A stretch of 64,000 nt of DNA from Blastochloris sulfoviridis (GTDB lineage Bacteria; Pseudomonadota; Alphaproteobacteria; Rhizobiales; Xanthobacteraceae). Both the position numbers and the translations under genes were made by a program. The DNA lies in contig NZ_VWPL01000009.1 in the NCBI RefSeq assembly GCF_008630065.1, forward strand, positions 62,001 to 126,000, read 5' to 3'. Shown piece after piece: positions 17,262-26,887 of this stretch (position 1 is the first letter of the stretch; each line of letters begins with the position of its first letter). The notes under the pieces were generated by a model. It ran no database searches, was not told the DNA's origin, and saw only the letters and a list, made by a program, of their open reading frames with translations.

Positions 17262-18626
17262 TCAAGCCCCCCTCCTGCTGTCGATCGTGGCGTGCAGGCG
17301 GGCCTGTTCGGCGGCATCGAGCGGGAAGCGCCACATGAGCGTGATGGCGGCAAGCTTCAGCGCCACCGGAACCGCCGCATAGAGCATCGCCAGGGTCATC
17401 AGGCCACGCTCGCTCGCGGCGCCCTGCGCCGGATCGAAGCCAGCCCACGACAGCACGGGAAAGGCGATGCCGACGGCAACCGCCAAGGCGGCCTTGGTGG
17501 CGAGGCTCCAGACGGCAAGATAGAGGCCCGAGCGCTGCTCGCCGGTCGCTGCCGTGTCGACGTCGATCACGTCGGCCTGGATGGCGCCGGGCAGCATCAG
17601 GTCGGCACCGAGCGTCAGGCCGGTGATCACACATACGACGAGGAAAATGCCGGCGTCGCCGGGGCCGAGAAACGCCGCCGTCACGAACGCCGCGCAGGCG
17701 ATCAGCATGGCCAGCGACCACGCACGGTGTTTCGACGTCCGCTGCGCCAGAGCGAGCCATGCCGGGATCCCGGCCACCCCGCACAGGAAATAGACGAGCA
17801 GCAACGGGCCGGCATAGGCAGCGGCGCCAAGCCGGTCGCCGACATAGAACAGGAACAGCGTCGCCGGAAACCCATTGGCGAGGCCGTTGAGGAAGAACGC
17901 CGCGAGCAGCCGCCGGAACGGCCGGTTGGCGAGCATCTGCACCGCGCCTTCGCGCACGGCGAGCCGGGTCACCGAACGGTCGGCCGGCTCGGGCGCGGCC
18001 GCCACCGCCAGCGCCGCCGCGGCCGGCAGCGTCAACCCGACGAGCACGGCCAGCCCCGCCAACGCGCTTGCCTGCCCGGCGCCCCACCAGGCGGGAATGA
18101 TCGCCTGGGCGAGCAGCGCCACGACGGTGCCGAGGACGGTCAGCGTCTCGCGGGCGGCGACCACCCGGCTGCGGCCGGCATAGGAGGTGGAGAGCTCGGC
18201 GCCCCAGGCGAAATAGGGCACGGCCAGCGCGGTCCAGGCCAGTGACATCAGCCCGGCCCACAGCAGCAGATGAAGCGCGCCGGCGCCGGCCGGCGGCAGG
18301 AACACCATGACCGCCGCGCCGGCGGTGACGGGCGCCGCGACCGCCACCCAGATGCGCCGCCGGCCGAAGCGCACGCGGGTGCGGTCGGCGATGAGCCCGA
18401 TCAGCGGATCGGTGAGGGCATCGAAGATGCGCACCGCCAGCAGCACCGCGCCCACGGTGGCGATCGGCAGGCCGACGCTGCGGGCGTAGAATTCCGGCAC
18501 CAGCACGTAGAAGGGCAGCGCCAGCGCCGCCAGCGGCAAAGCCGGCGCGGCGTAGGCAAGGATTTGGCCGCGGCTCGGCTCGGCCGTTTGTCCGGTCTTG
18601 GCCGCGACCGGCGCGCCACCGCTCAT
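17262..18626 (-). CDS. GPH-family (glycoside-pentoside-hexuronide:cation) symporter
   Basis: The 454-residue protein has about twelve hydrophobic segments and the MFS/GPH motif DALTDPLIGLIADRTRVRFGRRR between the second and third. The start is set at 18626, where ATG overlaps the stop of the upstream methyltransferase gene (ATGA). A longer open frame continues into that gene by chance. It is the last gene of the phrB operon. A GPH transporter is part of the RpoE-linked cluster in R. sphaeroides as I recall. Its substrate is unknown. Confidence 0.82.
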   Translation of the reverse strand: MSGGAPVAAKTGQTAEPSRGQILAYAAPALPLAALALPFYVLVPEFYARSVGLPIATVGAVLLAVRIFDALTDPLIGLIADRTRVRFGRRRIWVAVAAPVTAGAAVMVFLPPAGAGALHLLLWAGLMSLAWTALAVPYFAWGAELSTSYAGRSRVVAARETLTVLGTVVALLAQAIIPAWWGAGQASALAGLAVLVGLTLPAAAALAVAAAPEPADRSVTRLAVREGAVQMLANRPFRRLLAAFFLNGLANGFPATLFLFYVGDRLGAAAYAGPLLLVYFLCGVAGIPAWLALAQRTSKHRAWSLAMLIACAAFVTAAFLGPGDAGIFLVVCVITGLTLGADLMLPGAIQADVIDVDTAATGEQRSGLYLAVWSLATKAALAVAVGIAFPVLSWAGFDPAQGAASERGLMTLAMLYAAVPVALKLAAITLMWRFPLDAAEQARLHATIDSRRGA

Positions 18627-19855
18627 CCCGCCCGCGCGAAGATCATCTGGCGCACATCGATGTTGCGCGAGCGGAATCCGGCCTCGCAATAGGCGAGGTA
18701 GTACTCCCACAGGCGGCGGAAGCGCTCGTCGAAGCCCATCGGCGCCAGATGGGGCCAGGCGGCGCGGAAGCGGTCGCGCCAATGGACGATGGTGGTGGCA
18801 TAATCGAGCCCGAACTCGCGCTCCTTCACCAGGGGCATGCCCATGCGGGCGCCGAGCTCCTTTAAGATCGACGGCGGCGGCAGCATGCCGCCGGGGAAGA
18901 CATAGCGGCGGATGAAATCGAGCTCGCGGCGATAGGCGTCGAACACCCGGTCCTGGATGGTGATGCTCTGGATGCCGGCGAGGCCGCCGGGCAGGAGGCG
19001 CTCGCGCAGCTTGCGGAAATAGGTCGGCCAGAAGGTCTCCCCCACCGCCTCGATCATCTCGATCGAGACGACGCGGTCGTAGAGGCCGTGCTCGTCGCGA
19101 TAGTCGCGGTAGCGGATCTCGACACGGTCGGAGAGGCCGGCCTTGGCGATGCGGGCCGTGGCGTAGTCGAACTGCTCGCGCGAGATGGTGAGGCCCACCA
19201 CCTTGCAGCCGCGCTCGGCCGCGGCGTATTCGGCGAAGCCGCCCCAGCCGCAGCCGATCTCCAGCACGGTGTGGCCGGGGGCCAGCGCAAGCTCGTCGGC
19301 GAGCTGTCGATACTTGGCGCGCTGGGCACTCTCCAGGTCGTTGATGCCGCCCTCGAACAGCGCGGCCGAATAGGTCATCGACGGGTCGAGCCACGCCGCA
19401 TAGAAGGCGTTGCCGAGGTCGTAATGGGCCTCGATATTCTTCCTGGCCTGCCGGCGGGTGTTGCGGTTCAGCCAGTGGCGGAAATTCTGCCACAGCCGCA
19501 CCAGCGGCTGGGTGGCGAGCATGGCCTGGGTCAGGTCCTGGTTGCTGCAGAACAGGTGCAGGAACTGCGTCAGATCCGGGCTCTCCCACTCACCGCGCAG
19601 ATAGGCCTCGGCAATGCCGAGATCGCCGGAGACGATCAGCCGCCGGGCGAAGCTGAAATTCTTGACGATCATCACCGCGTTCGGCCCGGGCTCGACGCCG
19701 CCGAGCATCAGGCTGCGTCCATCCGGAAGTTGGACGGTGAGCGTGCCGTGCCTGATCCGGGCGGCGAGCGAAAGCGCCAGACGCGCCGCAGGCGGCAGGC
19801 CGGGCGCCACAAGATGAAGCGTGCCGGGGGAAACCAGGATCGGCTGTTGTGTCAT
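18623..19855 (-). CDS. Cyclopropane-fatty-acyl-phospholipid synthase-like methyltransferase
   Basis: The 410-residue protein has the SAM site VLEIGCGWGG, the acyl-binding motif HYDLGN, the MTYSAALF segment and the conserved C-terminal Cys (YYLAYCEAGFRSRNI). It methylates cis-unsaturated acyl chains of membrane phospholipids. Two outcomes are possible: cyclopropane rings, or the methylated intermediate of furan fatty acids, as for the sigma-E-regulated enzymes of R. sphaeroides. The second is favoured by the promoter and neighbours, but this is inference. Genes on both sides overlap or nearly touch it. Confidence 0.85.
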   Translation of the reverse strand: MTQQPILVSPGTLHLVAPGLPPAARLALSLAARIRHGTLTVQLPDGRSLMLGGVEPGPNAVMIVKNFSFARRLIVSGDLGIAEAYLRGEWESPDLTQFLHLFCSNQDLTQAMLATQPLVRLWQNFRHWLNRNTRRQARKNIEAHYDLGNAFYAAWLDPSMTYSAALFEGGINDLESAQRAKYRQLADELALAPGHTVLEIGCGWGGFAEYAAAERGCKVVGLTISREQFDYATARIAKAGLSDRVEIRYRDYRDEHGLYDRVVSIEMIEAVGETFWPTYFRKLRERLLPGGLAGIQSITIQDRVFDAYRRELDFIRRYVFPGGMLPPPSILKELGARMGMPLVKEREFGLDYATTIVHWRDRFRAAWPHLAPMGFDERFRRLWEYYLAYCEAGFRSRNIDVRQMIFARAG

Positions 19856-19879
19856 CGTCGTTCTTGGGCCTCTGTTTCG

Positions 19880-20755
19880 TCAGCCGGATTTCGCATCACG
19901 GGGGGGCGCATCATGCGTCGTGGGCAGAAACACGCCGTCCCGGCTCGCCGGCGGCGGCGCGGTCGCCGGCCGCGCCGACAGGCGGAGGGGAACGCCCTTC
20001 AGCCACAGCCGCAGGGCTTCCCAGTGGATGGCGCCGAGAACCTTGGCGGTCATCATTGGATGTACGAATGATGCGCGCAACAGATTGGCGGTGTTCAGCA
20101 CGCGGTGGTGGCCGGAGAAGGTCGCGGCAAACAGCGGCCCCTCGGCGTCGGTCTGCAGGATGCGCACCGCGACATCGTCGCCGGGCGGGCGCATGCGGAA
20201 CAGATAGCGCTGATCGAGCGCATTGAACGGCGACACGAAGAACCGTTTTTCAGCCTGTTGGCGGATCTCGGCGACCGACGCCTCGCCGGGCCTGAGCGGG
20301 CAGACATAGGCGTGGCGCTCGCCGAAGGTGTTGCGCACCGCATAGAGGATGGCGGCAAGCTCGCCGGAGGCCGCGTAGCACCAATAGACCGACAACGGAT
20401 CGAAGACGGCCCCGAACACCCGCGGATAGCACATTAGCAAGACCCGCGCCGGCCGCGGCGCGCCGGCGGAAGCCAGCAGGTCATCGACCCAGGGCCGCAG
20501 CGGCGAGCCGTCGCCCGCACCGTGATCCGCTTCCGAGAAGCCCCACAGATTGAACCGGCCGACCGAGAACAGCGGCGACAGGCGGTTGGCCTCCGCGAGC
20601 CGATCGATGTCGATCAGCAGGCTCGTCACCCGGTAGCGGAAGCGGTGGTCGACCGGGCGCAGGCGCGCGTGCGTCACCACGCCCTCGAACAGCGATGCGG
20701 CGGCCACAGGCGGCGGGCGCTGACTGGCGAGCGGACGTGGCTGCTGTGCGTTCAT
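19880..20755 (-). CDS. DUF1365 protein
   Basis: The 291-residue protein matches the DUF1365 family: an N-terminal EGVVTHARLRPVDHRFRYRV segment, LLMCYPRVFGAVFDPLSVYWCY and a C-terminal VHPMMTAKVLGAIHWEALRLWLKG. The family nearly always neighbours a cyclopropane-synthase-like enzyme and an FAD amine-oxidase-like protein, as here, and is presumed to act on membrane fatty acids. It lies 24 bases from the methyltransferase gene and 6 bases after the FAD protein gene. No catalytic mechanism can be read from the sequence. Confidence 0.85.
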   Translation of the reverse strand: MNAQQPRPLASQRPPPVAAASLFEGVVTHARLRPVDHRFRYRVTSLLIDIDRLAEANRLSPLFSVGRFNLWGFSEADHGAGDGSPLRPWVDDLLASAGAPRPARVLLMCYPRVFGAVFDPLSVYWCYAASGELAAILYAVRNTFGERHAYVCPLRPGEASVAEIRQQAEKRFFVSPFNALDQRYLFRMRPPGDDVAVRILQTDAEGPLFAATFSGHHRVLNTANLLRASFVHPMMTAKVLGAIHWEALRLWLKGVPLRLSARPATAPPPASRDGVFLPTTHDAPPRDAKSG

Positions 20756-20761
20756 GCCGCC

Positions 20762-22060
20762 TCACGCCGCCGCGGCGAAGACGTTGCGCGGCACGGTACG
20801 CCACGGAATGACTCCGCCGAGCGCTTCGGCGACGGTGAGGCCGGACACCAGCCCGTCCTCGTGGAAGCCGTAGCCGGTCCAGGCGCCGGCAAACCAGGCG
20901 TGGTTCGCTCCCTGGATGGTGGCAAGCCGGGCCTGGGCGCCGATCGCCCGCCCATCGTACTGCGGATGGTCATATTCGAAGGTGCGGAACACGCGGTCGG
21001 GATCGGGGTCACGCACCGGGTTGAGGCTGACGAACAGCGGCCGGCTCGGATCGATGCCTTGCAGCCGATTCATCCAGTAGGTGACGGCGACCTCGCTGGC
21101 GCCGTCGGCGGGGGCGGAGATGGCGCCGGTGACGTTCCAGGACGACCAGACCTTTCGGCGCTTGGGCATCAGGGCCGTATCGCGGTGCAGGAACACGCGG
21201 TTGGGCCGGTAGGGCACCGCCGACAGGATGTCCCGCTCGGCCTCGGAGGCATCCGCCAAGAGCGCCAGCGTATCGGGCGCGTGGGTGGCGAACACGACCT
21301 GGTCGAACGCCTCGACCGCGCCCGTGCGGTCGACCACCTCGACGCCGTCCTTGGTGCGGCGCACGGCGGCCACCGGCGTGGCGAGACGCAGCGTGCCGCG
21401 GAAGGCGGCGATGAGGGCATCGACGTAGGAGCGGCTGCCGCCGGTGACCGTGCGCCAGACGATCTGGCGCACATTGACCAATCGGTGGTTCTCGAAGAAC
21501 GACACGAAGCTCGCCGCCGGGAAATCCAGCAGGCGGTCGAACGGCGTCGACCAGATCGCCGCGCCCATCGGCACGATGTAGTGATCGATGAACCGGCGCG
21601 AGAAGCGCCGCCGGTCGAGCCATACGCCAAGCGTCAGACTGTCGAGATCGCCAGAGCGGCGCGCCGCCGGCGCCTCCGTGTTGAAGCGCCAGATCTCCTT
21701 CAGCATCCACAAGAAGCCGGGCGAGACGAGATTGCTGCGCTGCGCGAACACGGTGTCGAGCGACTGGCCCGACCATTCGAATGCGCCGTCGCCCAGCGAC
21801 AGCGCGAAGCTCATGTCGCTGACGTGGCTCGCGACGCCGAGATGGGCGAGCAGCGCGGTGAAGTTCGGATAGTTGCGCTCGTTGTAGACGATGAAGCCGG
21901 TATCGACCGAGACCGGCGTGCTGTCATAGTCGACATCGACGGTGTGGCTGTGGCCGCCGGGGCGCGGCTCGCGCTCATAGAGCACCACGGCATGGTTGCC
22001 ACTCAGCGCCCAGGCGGCGGCGTTGCCGGCGATGCCGGATCCGATCACGGCGATGCGCAT
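20762..22060 (-). CDS. FAD-dependent amine-oxidase-like protein
   Basis: The 432-residue protein starts with the dinucleotide-binding fold MRIAVIGSGIAGNAAAWAL, then YEREPRPGGHSHTVD and a C-terminal FAD site (AWFAGAWTGYGFHEDGLVSGL). It is related to phytoene-desaturase and amine-oxidase flavoproteins. In R. sphaeroides a protein of this type is under sigma-E control and is linked to furan fatty-acid formation (from memory). It may desaturate or oxidise methylated acyl chains made by the neighbouring methyltransferase. A TTG one codon upstream is a less likely start. Confidence 0.82.
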   Translation of the reverse strand: MRIAVIGSGIAGNAAAWALSGNHAVVLYEREPRPGGHSHTVDVDYDSTPVSVDTGFIVYNERNYPNFTALLAHLGVASHVSDMSFALSLGDGAFEWSGQSLDTVFAQRSNLVSPGFLWMLKEIWRFNTEAPAARRSGDLDSLTLGVWLDRRRFSRRFIDHYIVPMGAAIWSTPFDRLLDFPAASFVSFFENHRLVNVRQIVWRTVTGGSRSYVDALIAAFRGTLRLATPVAAVRRTKDGVEVVDRTGAVEAFDQVVFATHAPDTLALLADASEAERDILSAVPYRPNRVFLHRDTALMPKRRKVWSSWNVTGAISAPADGASEVAVTYWMNRLQGIDPSRPLFVSLNPVRDPDPDRVFRTFEYDHPQYDGRAIGAQARLATIQGANHAWFAGAWTGYGFHEDGLVSGLTVAEALGGVIPWRTVPRNVFAAAA

Positions 22061-22125
22061 CAATGTCTCCCCATGCGGCAGAAGGATCGCAGGCGTCTTG
22101 GTGAGAAGGCTGTCAGCATACGCCT

Positions 22126-23610
22126 TCAGGCTGCATTTGACTTGATTTCGCCGAACGCGGCCAGCGCGCGGTTTCGTGCCCGCGTGTGCTCGACGATGGG
22201 GGCGGGGTAGGTGTCGCCGAGCCGGACGCCGGCGGCAGCACGCTCAACCGGCGTGGCCCTCCAGGGCTGGTGGATGGCGGCGTTCGGCAGGCCGGCAAGC
22301 TCGGGCACGAAGCGGCGGACGTAGGCGCCATCGGGATCAAACCTCTCGCCTTGCAGAATGGGGTTGAAGATCCGGAAATAGGGCGCTGCGTCGGCACCGC
22401 AACCGGCCACCCATTGCCAGCTTGCGGGATTCGACGCCGGGTCGGCATCGACCAGCGTGTCCCAGAACCAGGCCTCGCCGGCCCGCCAATCCTGCAGCAG
22501 GTGCTTGACCAGGAACGAGGCGACAACCATCCGCACGCGATTGTGCATCCAGCCGGTGCGCCAGAGCTGGCGCATGCCGGCGTCGACGATCGGATAGCCG
22601 GTGGCGCCGCGCTGCCACGCACGCAACAGCGCGTCGTCCGGCTGCCAGGGGAAGGCGTCGAAACGCGCCTGGAGGTTGGCGGCCGCAATATCGGGGTGAT
22701 GGTGCAGGAGATTGTAGGCGAACTCGCGCCAGCCGAGCTCGGACAGGAACTTTTCGGCGTCGGCCGTCGCCGCCCGTCCGCTCGCCAGCGCCATCTGCAC
22801 CGTGTGCCAGACTTGCCCCGGCGTGATCTCGCCGAAGCGCAGATGGGGCGACAGCATCGAGACGTGGGCGAGGTCCGGCCGGTCGCGCAGCGTCGCATAT
22901 CCTTCGATCCCGCCGTCGAGAAATGATGCGAGGCGGGAGGCTGCGCCGGCCTCGCCGGGGGTCCAGGTGTCGCGCAAGCCCCCGGCCCAGTCGGGTGCGG
23001 TCGGCTCCAGCCGCCAGTCGGCGAGGCGGTCGGAATCGATCCTCGGGCCGGCGCGCAGCCGCGGCACCGGCAGCGGTGGGGGCGGCGCCAGCTTGGCCGT
23101 GAGGGTCTTCCAGAAGGGCGTGAACACCCGCCCGCGCACCGCGGCCGGATCGTGCAGCAGACAGGTACGGCGCTGGCCATCGGCGATGGCGACGTGCGGG
23201 AGAGCCGCCGCGACGATGTCGCGAACCGAGTCGTCAGCCGCCTGCTCGGCCGGCATGGGGCGGGGGTTCCAGGCGATCAGGCCGGCGCCTGTCTCGCGCA
23301 GCACCGCCGAGATGACGGCGGTCGCCGGGCCGCGCCGCAGGATCAGCGGCACACCCGCGCGCGCCAGGGCGGACTGGAGTGCGCGAAGCGAGCCCGCGAG
23401 CCACCAGCGCGCTGCCGCCCCGAGCGGACGCGAACCATGCCCGGTCTCGTCGAGCACATAGAGGCCGACGAGGGGCCGTCCGGAGTTCGCCGCGGCGGTC
23501 AGAGCCGGATTGTCGGACAGGCGAAGGTCGAAGCGAAACCACACCACCGCCGGCGCGTCGGGGCCAGTGGCGCGGTCGTCGCGGGGCATCGCTCGTACCA
23601 ATTCCGTCAT
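22126..23610 (-). CDS. phrB: Deoxyribodipyrimidine photolyase (class I CPD type)
   Basis: The 494-residue protein has the photolyase N-terminal antenna domain (VVWFRFDLRLSDNPAL) and the FAD-binding domain with ATGYPIVDAGMRQLW and GWMHNRVRMVVASFLVKH. It repairs cyclobutane pyrimidine dimers in DNA using near-UV/blue light. It is the first gene of a five-gene operon driven by a predicted sigma-E promoter about 130 bases upstream. Photolyase is a known sigma-E target in R. sphaeroides. A second in-frame ATG at residue 8 is an alternative start. Cryptochrome-like function is not excluded. Confidence 0.9.
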   Translation of the reverse strand: MTELVRAMPRDDRATGPDAPAVVWFRFDLRLSDNPALTAAANSGRPLVGLYVLDETGHGSRPLGAAARWWLAGSLRALQSALARAGVPLILRRGPATAVISAVLRETGAGLIAWNPRPMPAEQAADDSVRDIVAAALPHVAIADGQRRTCLLHDPAAVRGRVFTPFWKTLTAKLAPPPPLPVPRLRAGPRIDSDRLADWRLEPTAPDWAGGLRDTWTPGEAGAASRLASFLDGGIEGYATLRDRPDLAHVSMLSPHLRFGEITPGQVWHTVQMALASGRAATADAEKFLSELGWREFAYNLLHHHPDIAAANLQARFDAFPWQPDDALLRAWQRGATGYPIVDAGMRQLWRTGWMHNRVRMVVASFLVKHLLQDWRAGEAWFWDTLVDADPASNPASWQWVAGCGADAAPYFRIFNPILQGERFDPDGAYVRRFVPELAGLPNAAIHQPWRATPVERAAAGVRLGDTYPAPIVEHTRARNRALAAFGEIKSNAA

Positions 23611-23747
23611 GACTGGATTTCCGAGGGATCACGTCCTGACAGCCGGAAACATACTCGCCTGAAATGTTTGCTCGGAAATGGGATTTTCGGCGATCGGGAC
23701 ACGAAATTCCGGTCCCTGGGGCTGGTCTCGTACGACATCGTTACAAA

Positions 23748-23773
23748 TACGGACGAGCGCTGACCTTGGATCA
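23748..23773 (-). promoter_or_regulatory. Predicted sigma-E (ECF11-type) promoter for the phrB operon
   Basis: Read on the minus strand, TGATCC (23773-23768) is followed by 16 bases and CGTA (23751-23748), identical in boxes and spacing to the chrR promoter. It lies about 140 bases upstream of the phrB ATG. The two copies face toward each other's genes and define a regulon covering 15.7-23.8 kb. Confidence 0.72.
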
Positions 23774-23891
23774 GCCGAGCCTCCGCCTTGACGCGGGTTG
23801 GAGGAGATCCGCGCCGCTCGCTATTGGCGTCGCCGGCAAATCCTGTTTAGACCTACCGCCGCAGTTTCATCGCTCGCACGGGGGGAGTTCC

Positions 23892-25259
23892 ATGAGCGAC
23901 AGCGTCAAGTATCTGCTGCCGGAAGATCGCATTCCGCGCGCCTGGTACAATCTTGCGGCCGACCTGCCGGCGCCGCTGCCGCCAGGTCTGCATCCGGGAA
24001 CCGGCAAGCCCCTCGGCCCCGACGACCTTGCCCCCATCTTCCCGATGGCGCTGATCGCCCAGGAGGTCTCGACCGAGCGCGAGATCGAGATCCCGGAGCC
24101 GGTGCGCGACATCTATCGCCTGTGGCGGCCCTCACCGCTGGTGCGCGCCCGCCGCCTGGAGAAGGCGCTCGACACCCCGGCGCGCATCTTCTTCAAGTAT
24201 GAGGGCGTGAGCCCCGCCGGCTCGCACAAGCCCAACACCGCGGTGGCCCAGGCCTTCTACAACCGCGAGGCGGGCGTCCGGAAGCTGTCGACCGAGACCG
24301 GGGCAGGGCAGTGGGGCTCCTCGCTGGCCTTCGCCGGATCCCTGTTCGGGATCGAGGTCAAGGTCTACATGGTCAAGGTCTCCTACAATCAGAAGCCCTA
24401 CCGGCGGGCGCTGATGGAGACCTACGGCGCCACCTGCATCGCCAGCCCCTCGGTGGAGACTGCGTCCGGGCGCGCCATCCTCGCCGCCGATCCGGACTCG
24501 CCGGGCAGCCTCGGCATCGCGATCTCCGAGGCCGTCGAGGTCGCCGCCCAGAACCCCGACACCAATTACGCGCTGGGCAGCGTGCTCAACCATGTCGGCA
24601 TCCACCAGAGCGTGATCGGCCTTGAGGCCATCGAGCAGATGGAGATGGCCGGGTTCTGGCCGGACGTGGTGATCGCCTGCGCCGGCGGCGGCTCCAATTT
24701 TGCTGGCATCGCCTTCCCCTTCCTCGGCAAGAAGCTGCGCGAGGGCAAGGAGGTGCGGGTGGTGGCGGTGGAGCCGGCGGCCTGCCCGACGCTGACCCGC
24801 GGCACCTACGCCTACGACTTCGGCGACACCGCGCATCTCACGCCGCTGATGAAGATGCACACGCTGGGCTCGGCTTTCGTGCCGCCCGGCTTCCACGCCG
24901 GCGGCCTGCGCTATCACGGCATGGCGCCGATGGTCAGCCACGCGCGCGAACTCGGCCTGGTCGAGGCCCGCGCCGTCCACCAGAACCCGTGCTTCGAGGC
25001 CGGCCTGCTGTTCGCCCGCCAGGAAGGCATCGTGCCGGCGCCGGAATCGACTCACGCGGTGCGCGCAGCCATTGACGAAGCTTTGGCGGCGAAGCTCGAA
25101 GGCAAGCCGCGCACCATCCTGTTCAACCTGTCCGGCCACGGCCATTTCGACATGCAGGCCTACATGGACTACCTGTCGGGCAAGCTCGAAGACCGCGACT
25201 ATGACGCGGCCGCGCTCAGCGCCTCGCTCGACCTCTTGCCGAAGATCGCGGCGGAGTAG
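23892..25259 (+). CDS. TrpB2-type PLP-dependent enzyme (tryptophan synthase beta-like)
   Basis: The 455-residue protein is longer than ordinary TrpB and belongs to the TrpB2 type. The PLP lysine is K113 in AGSHKPNTA, and the phosphate loop is [10 protein letters not shown]. No trpA is nearby, and it stands alone. TrpB2 enzymes make tryptophan from indole and serine, possibly salvaging indole. The start at 23892 has a strong GGGGGAG ribosome site. The gene is divergent from the phrB operon but has no visible sigma-E box of its own. Confidence 0.87.
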   Translation: MSDSVKYLLPEDRIPRAWYNLAADLPAPLPPGLHPGTGKPLGPDDLAPIFPMALIAQEVSTEREIEIPEPVRDIYRLWRPSPLVRARRLEKALDTPARIFFKYEGVSPAGSHKPNTAVAQAFYNREAGVRKLSTETGAGQWGSSLAFAGSLFGIEVKVYMVKVSYNQKPYRRALMETYGATCIASPSVETASGRAILAADPDSPGSLGIAISEAVEVAAQNPDTNYALGSVLNHVGIHQSVIGLEAIEQMEMAGFWPDVVIACAGGGSNFAGIAFPFLGKKLREGKEVRVVAVEPAACPTLTRGTYAYDFGDTAHLTPLMKMHTLGSAFVPPGFHAGGLRYHGMAPMVSHARELGLVEARAVHQNPCFEAGLLFARQEGIVPAPESTHAVRAAIDEALAAKLEGKPRTILFNLSGHGHFDMQAYMDYLSGKLEDRDYDAAALSASLDLLPKIAAE

Positions 25260-25267
25260 GCAGGGAG

Positions 25268-25345
25268 CGTCGCCCCGGGCGAGGCTTAGCCGAGACCTGG
25301 GGCCGTCCTTCGGGAAGGACACCATTCTGCGAACGACCCGGCTCG
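25268..25345. repeat. Degenerate REP-like (type A plus spacer) unit
   Basis: GTCGCCCCGGGCGAGG, later GAGACCTGGGGCCG and a spacer with TTCGGGAAGGACACC resemble the type A hairpin and spacer of the 10.1-11.0 kb array, with several mismatches. It precedes the second copy of the three-hairpin repeat in the same convergent gap. Confidence 0.55.
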
Positions 25346-25383
25346 CACACACGGGGCGCTCGGCCGGGATCACCCAACTGATT

Positions 25384-25501
25384 CCAACGGCCGCGAACGC
25401 GGACCGTTGGTTCCGGTCGCGGGTTTTCGCGAAATCTCTGATTTCCCGAAAGAGATTCCGCGAGAGTCGACGGCCCCACGCGTCAGCGTCCGGGGCCGTC
25501 G
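25384..25501. repeat. Three-hairpin intergenic repeat, copy 2
   Basis: This is the reverse complement of copy 1 (3072-3207), with the same outer hairpins (CAACGGCCGCG..CGGACCGTTG and CGGCCCCACGCG..CGGGGCCG). The central palindrome is reduced to one half. It ends 10 bases before the end of the MCP gene, between convergent genes. Confidence 0.82.
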
Positions 25502-25510
25502 ATATGAATA

Positions 25511-26887
25511 TCAGGCTGCAGCCTTGCCGCGGTCCTGCCGCCGCTCCGGCCCGCGATAGTTCGGGTCATCGCGCTTGCGGCGGTTCAGCGGACCGTTGTG
25601 CAGGGCCGCGAGGAAGCTGCGCACCTCCTCGGTCAGTTGCTGGGCCTTGGCCGAGAGTTCGCCGGAGGCGGCCTTGGTGCCGTCCGCCAGCGTCTCGGTG
25701 CGGCCGGCGATCTCGGTCGCGCCGTGGATGTTGGTGGTGATGTCGCGGATGCCGTCGAACGCCTGCTCGACGTTGCGGGCGATCTCCTCGGTGGCGGCCA
25801 TCTGCGTCTCGACCGCCTTGGCGACATGGCTGGTGATCTGGTCGACCTCGCCGATGGTGCGGGCGATCTCGGCAATTGCCTCGACCGCGCTGTGGGTCGA
25901 GGTCTGGACCTCGGCGATCTGGGCTGCGATCTGGCTGGTCGCCTGGGCGGTCTGGCCGGCCAGCGACTTCACCTCCTGCGCCACCACGGCGAAGCCGCGT
26001 CCCGCCTCGCCGGCGCGGGCGGCCTCGATCGTGGCATTGAGGGCGAGCAGGTTGGTCTGGGCGGCGATGGCGCGGATCAACTCGGCGACCTGGCCGATGC
26101 TCTCGCTGGCGGTCTCCAGCACCTGGATGGTCTGGTGCGCCTCGCGGGTGCGGGTCACCGCCTGCTGGGCGATGGTGGCCGACAGCCCGACCTGCTCGCC
26201 GACCTCGCGGGCCGAGGTGGAGAGCTGGGTGGCCGCCGCCGCGACCGTCTGCATGTTCACCGTCGCCTCTTCCGAGGCCGCCGCCACCGTGGTAGCACGG
26301 CTCAGCGTGGCGCTGGCGTTCTCGGTCATGGCGCTGGCCGTATCGCCCATGCTGGTCGACGCCGACGCGACATTCTCGACGATGCCCTGGATCGAGGTCT
26401 CGAACCGGGCGGTCTCGTTGGCGAAGGCGCCGAGGCGGGCCTGGATCGCCGCCATCGTGGCGTTGATGGTGTTGGCCGCGGCGAGCATGGCGCCCTTCAA
26501 CCCCTCGGGGCGGATGGTGCGATAATAAGTGTTGGAGCGGACCGCCTGCATCGCCGCCGCCGATTCGCGCACATAGGCGTCGCAGCGGTCGATCATGTCG
26601 TTCAGCGTCCACTGCACGGCGCCGAGATCGCCGCGCTCGGTGATGCCGACCAGCCGCATCTCGAAGTCGCCGTCGGCGATGGCGCGGCAGACGGTGGCAA
26701 TGCGACCGAACTCGCGCCGCACCCTGAGGGCGAAATGAATGGCCAGCGCCATGGCGGCGAGGCCCACCGCCAGCAGGACCGGCACGGCGCCGTGCCAGCC
26801 GATGAGCGCGCACGCGAAGCCCGCGGCGACAACCGCTGCGCCCGCGCCGCTGGCGGCCAGGGCCTTAGAGAGCGAGGACCAGTTCAT
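25511..26887 (-). CDS. Methyl-accepting chemotaxis protein (output half of a split Aer-like receptor)
   Basis: The start is taken at 26887, giving 458 residues. Two closely spaced hydrophobic segments (about 10-30 and 33-54) are followed by a HAMP-like region with [13 protein letters not shown]. After it comes a long coiled coil with the strictly conserved signalling hairpin ([19 protein letters not shown]). No periplasmic ligand domain is present. The gene overlaps the preceding PAS gene by 23 bases, so the two are translationally coupled and probably form one receptor. The C-terminus is charged and lacks a clear CheR-binding pentapeptide. Confidence 0.88.
   Translation of the reverse strand: MNWSSLSKALAASGAGAAVVAAGFACALIGWHGAVPVLLAVGLAAMALAIHFALRVRREFGRIATVCRAIADGDFEMRLVGITERGDLGAVQWTLNDMIDRCDAYVRESAAAMQAVRSNTYYRTIRPEGLKGAMLAAANTINATMAAIQARLGAFANETARFETSIQGIVENVASASTSMGDTASAMTENASATLSRATTVAAASEEATVNMQTVAAAATQLSTSAREVGEQVGLSATIAQQAVTRTREAHQTIQVLETASESIGQVAELIRAIAAQTNLLALNATIEAARAGEAGRGFAVVAQEVKSLAGQTAQATSQIAAQIAEVQTSTHSAVEAIAEIARTIGEVDQITSHVAKAVETQMAATEEIARNVEQAFDGIRDITTNIHGATEIAGRTETLADGTKAASGELSAKAQQLTEEVRSFLAALHNGPLNRRKRDDPNYRGPERRQDRGKAAA

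Noticed and set aside
17262-19589. An apparent 775-residue fusion covering the symporter and part of the methyltransferase region.
   Set aside because: The part before 18626 is an arginine-rich shadow of the methyltransferase gene. An ATGA overlap gives the real symporter start.
23626-23631. A second TGATCC close to the phrB start on the minus strand.
   Set aside because: No CGTA occurs 16 bases on, and the -10 region would fall inside the coding sequence. The site at 23748-23773 fits fully.
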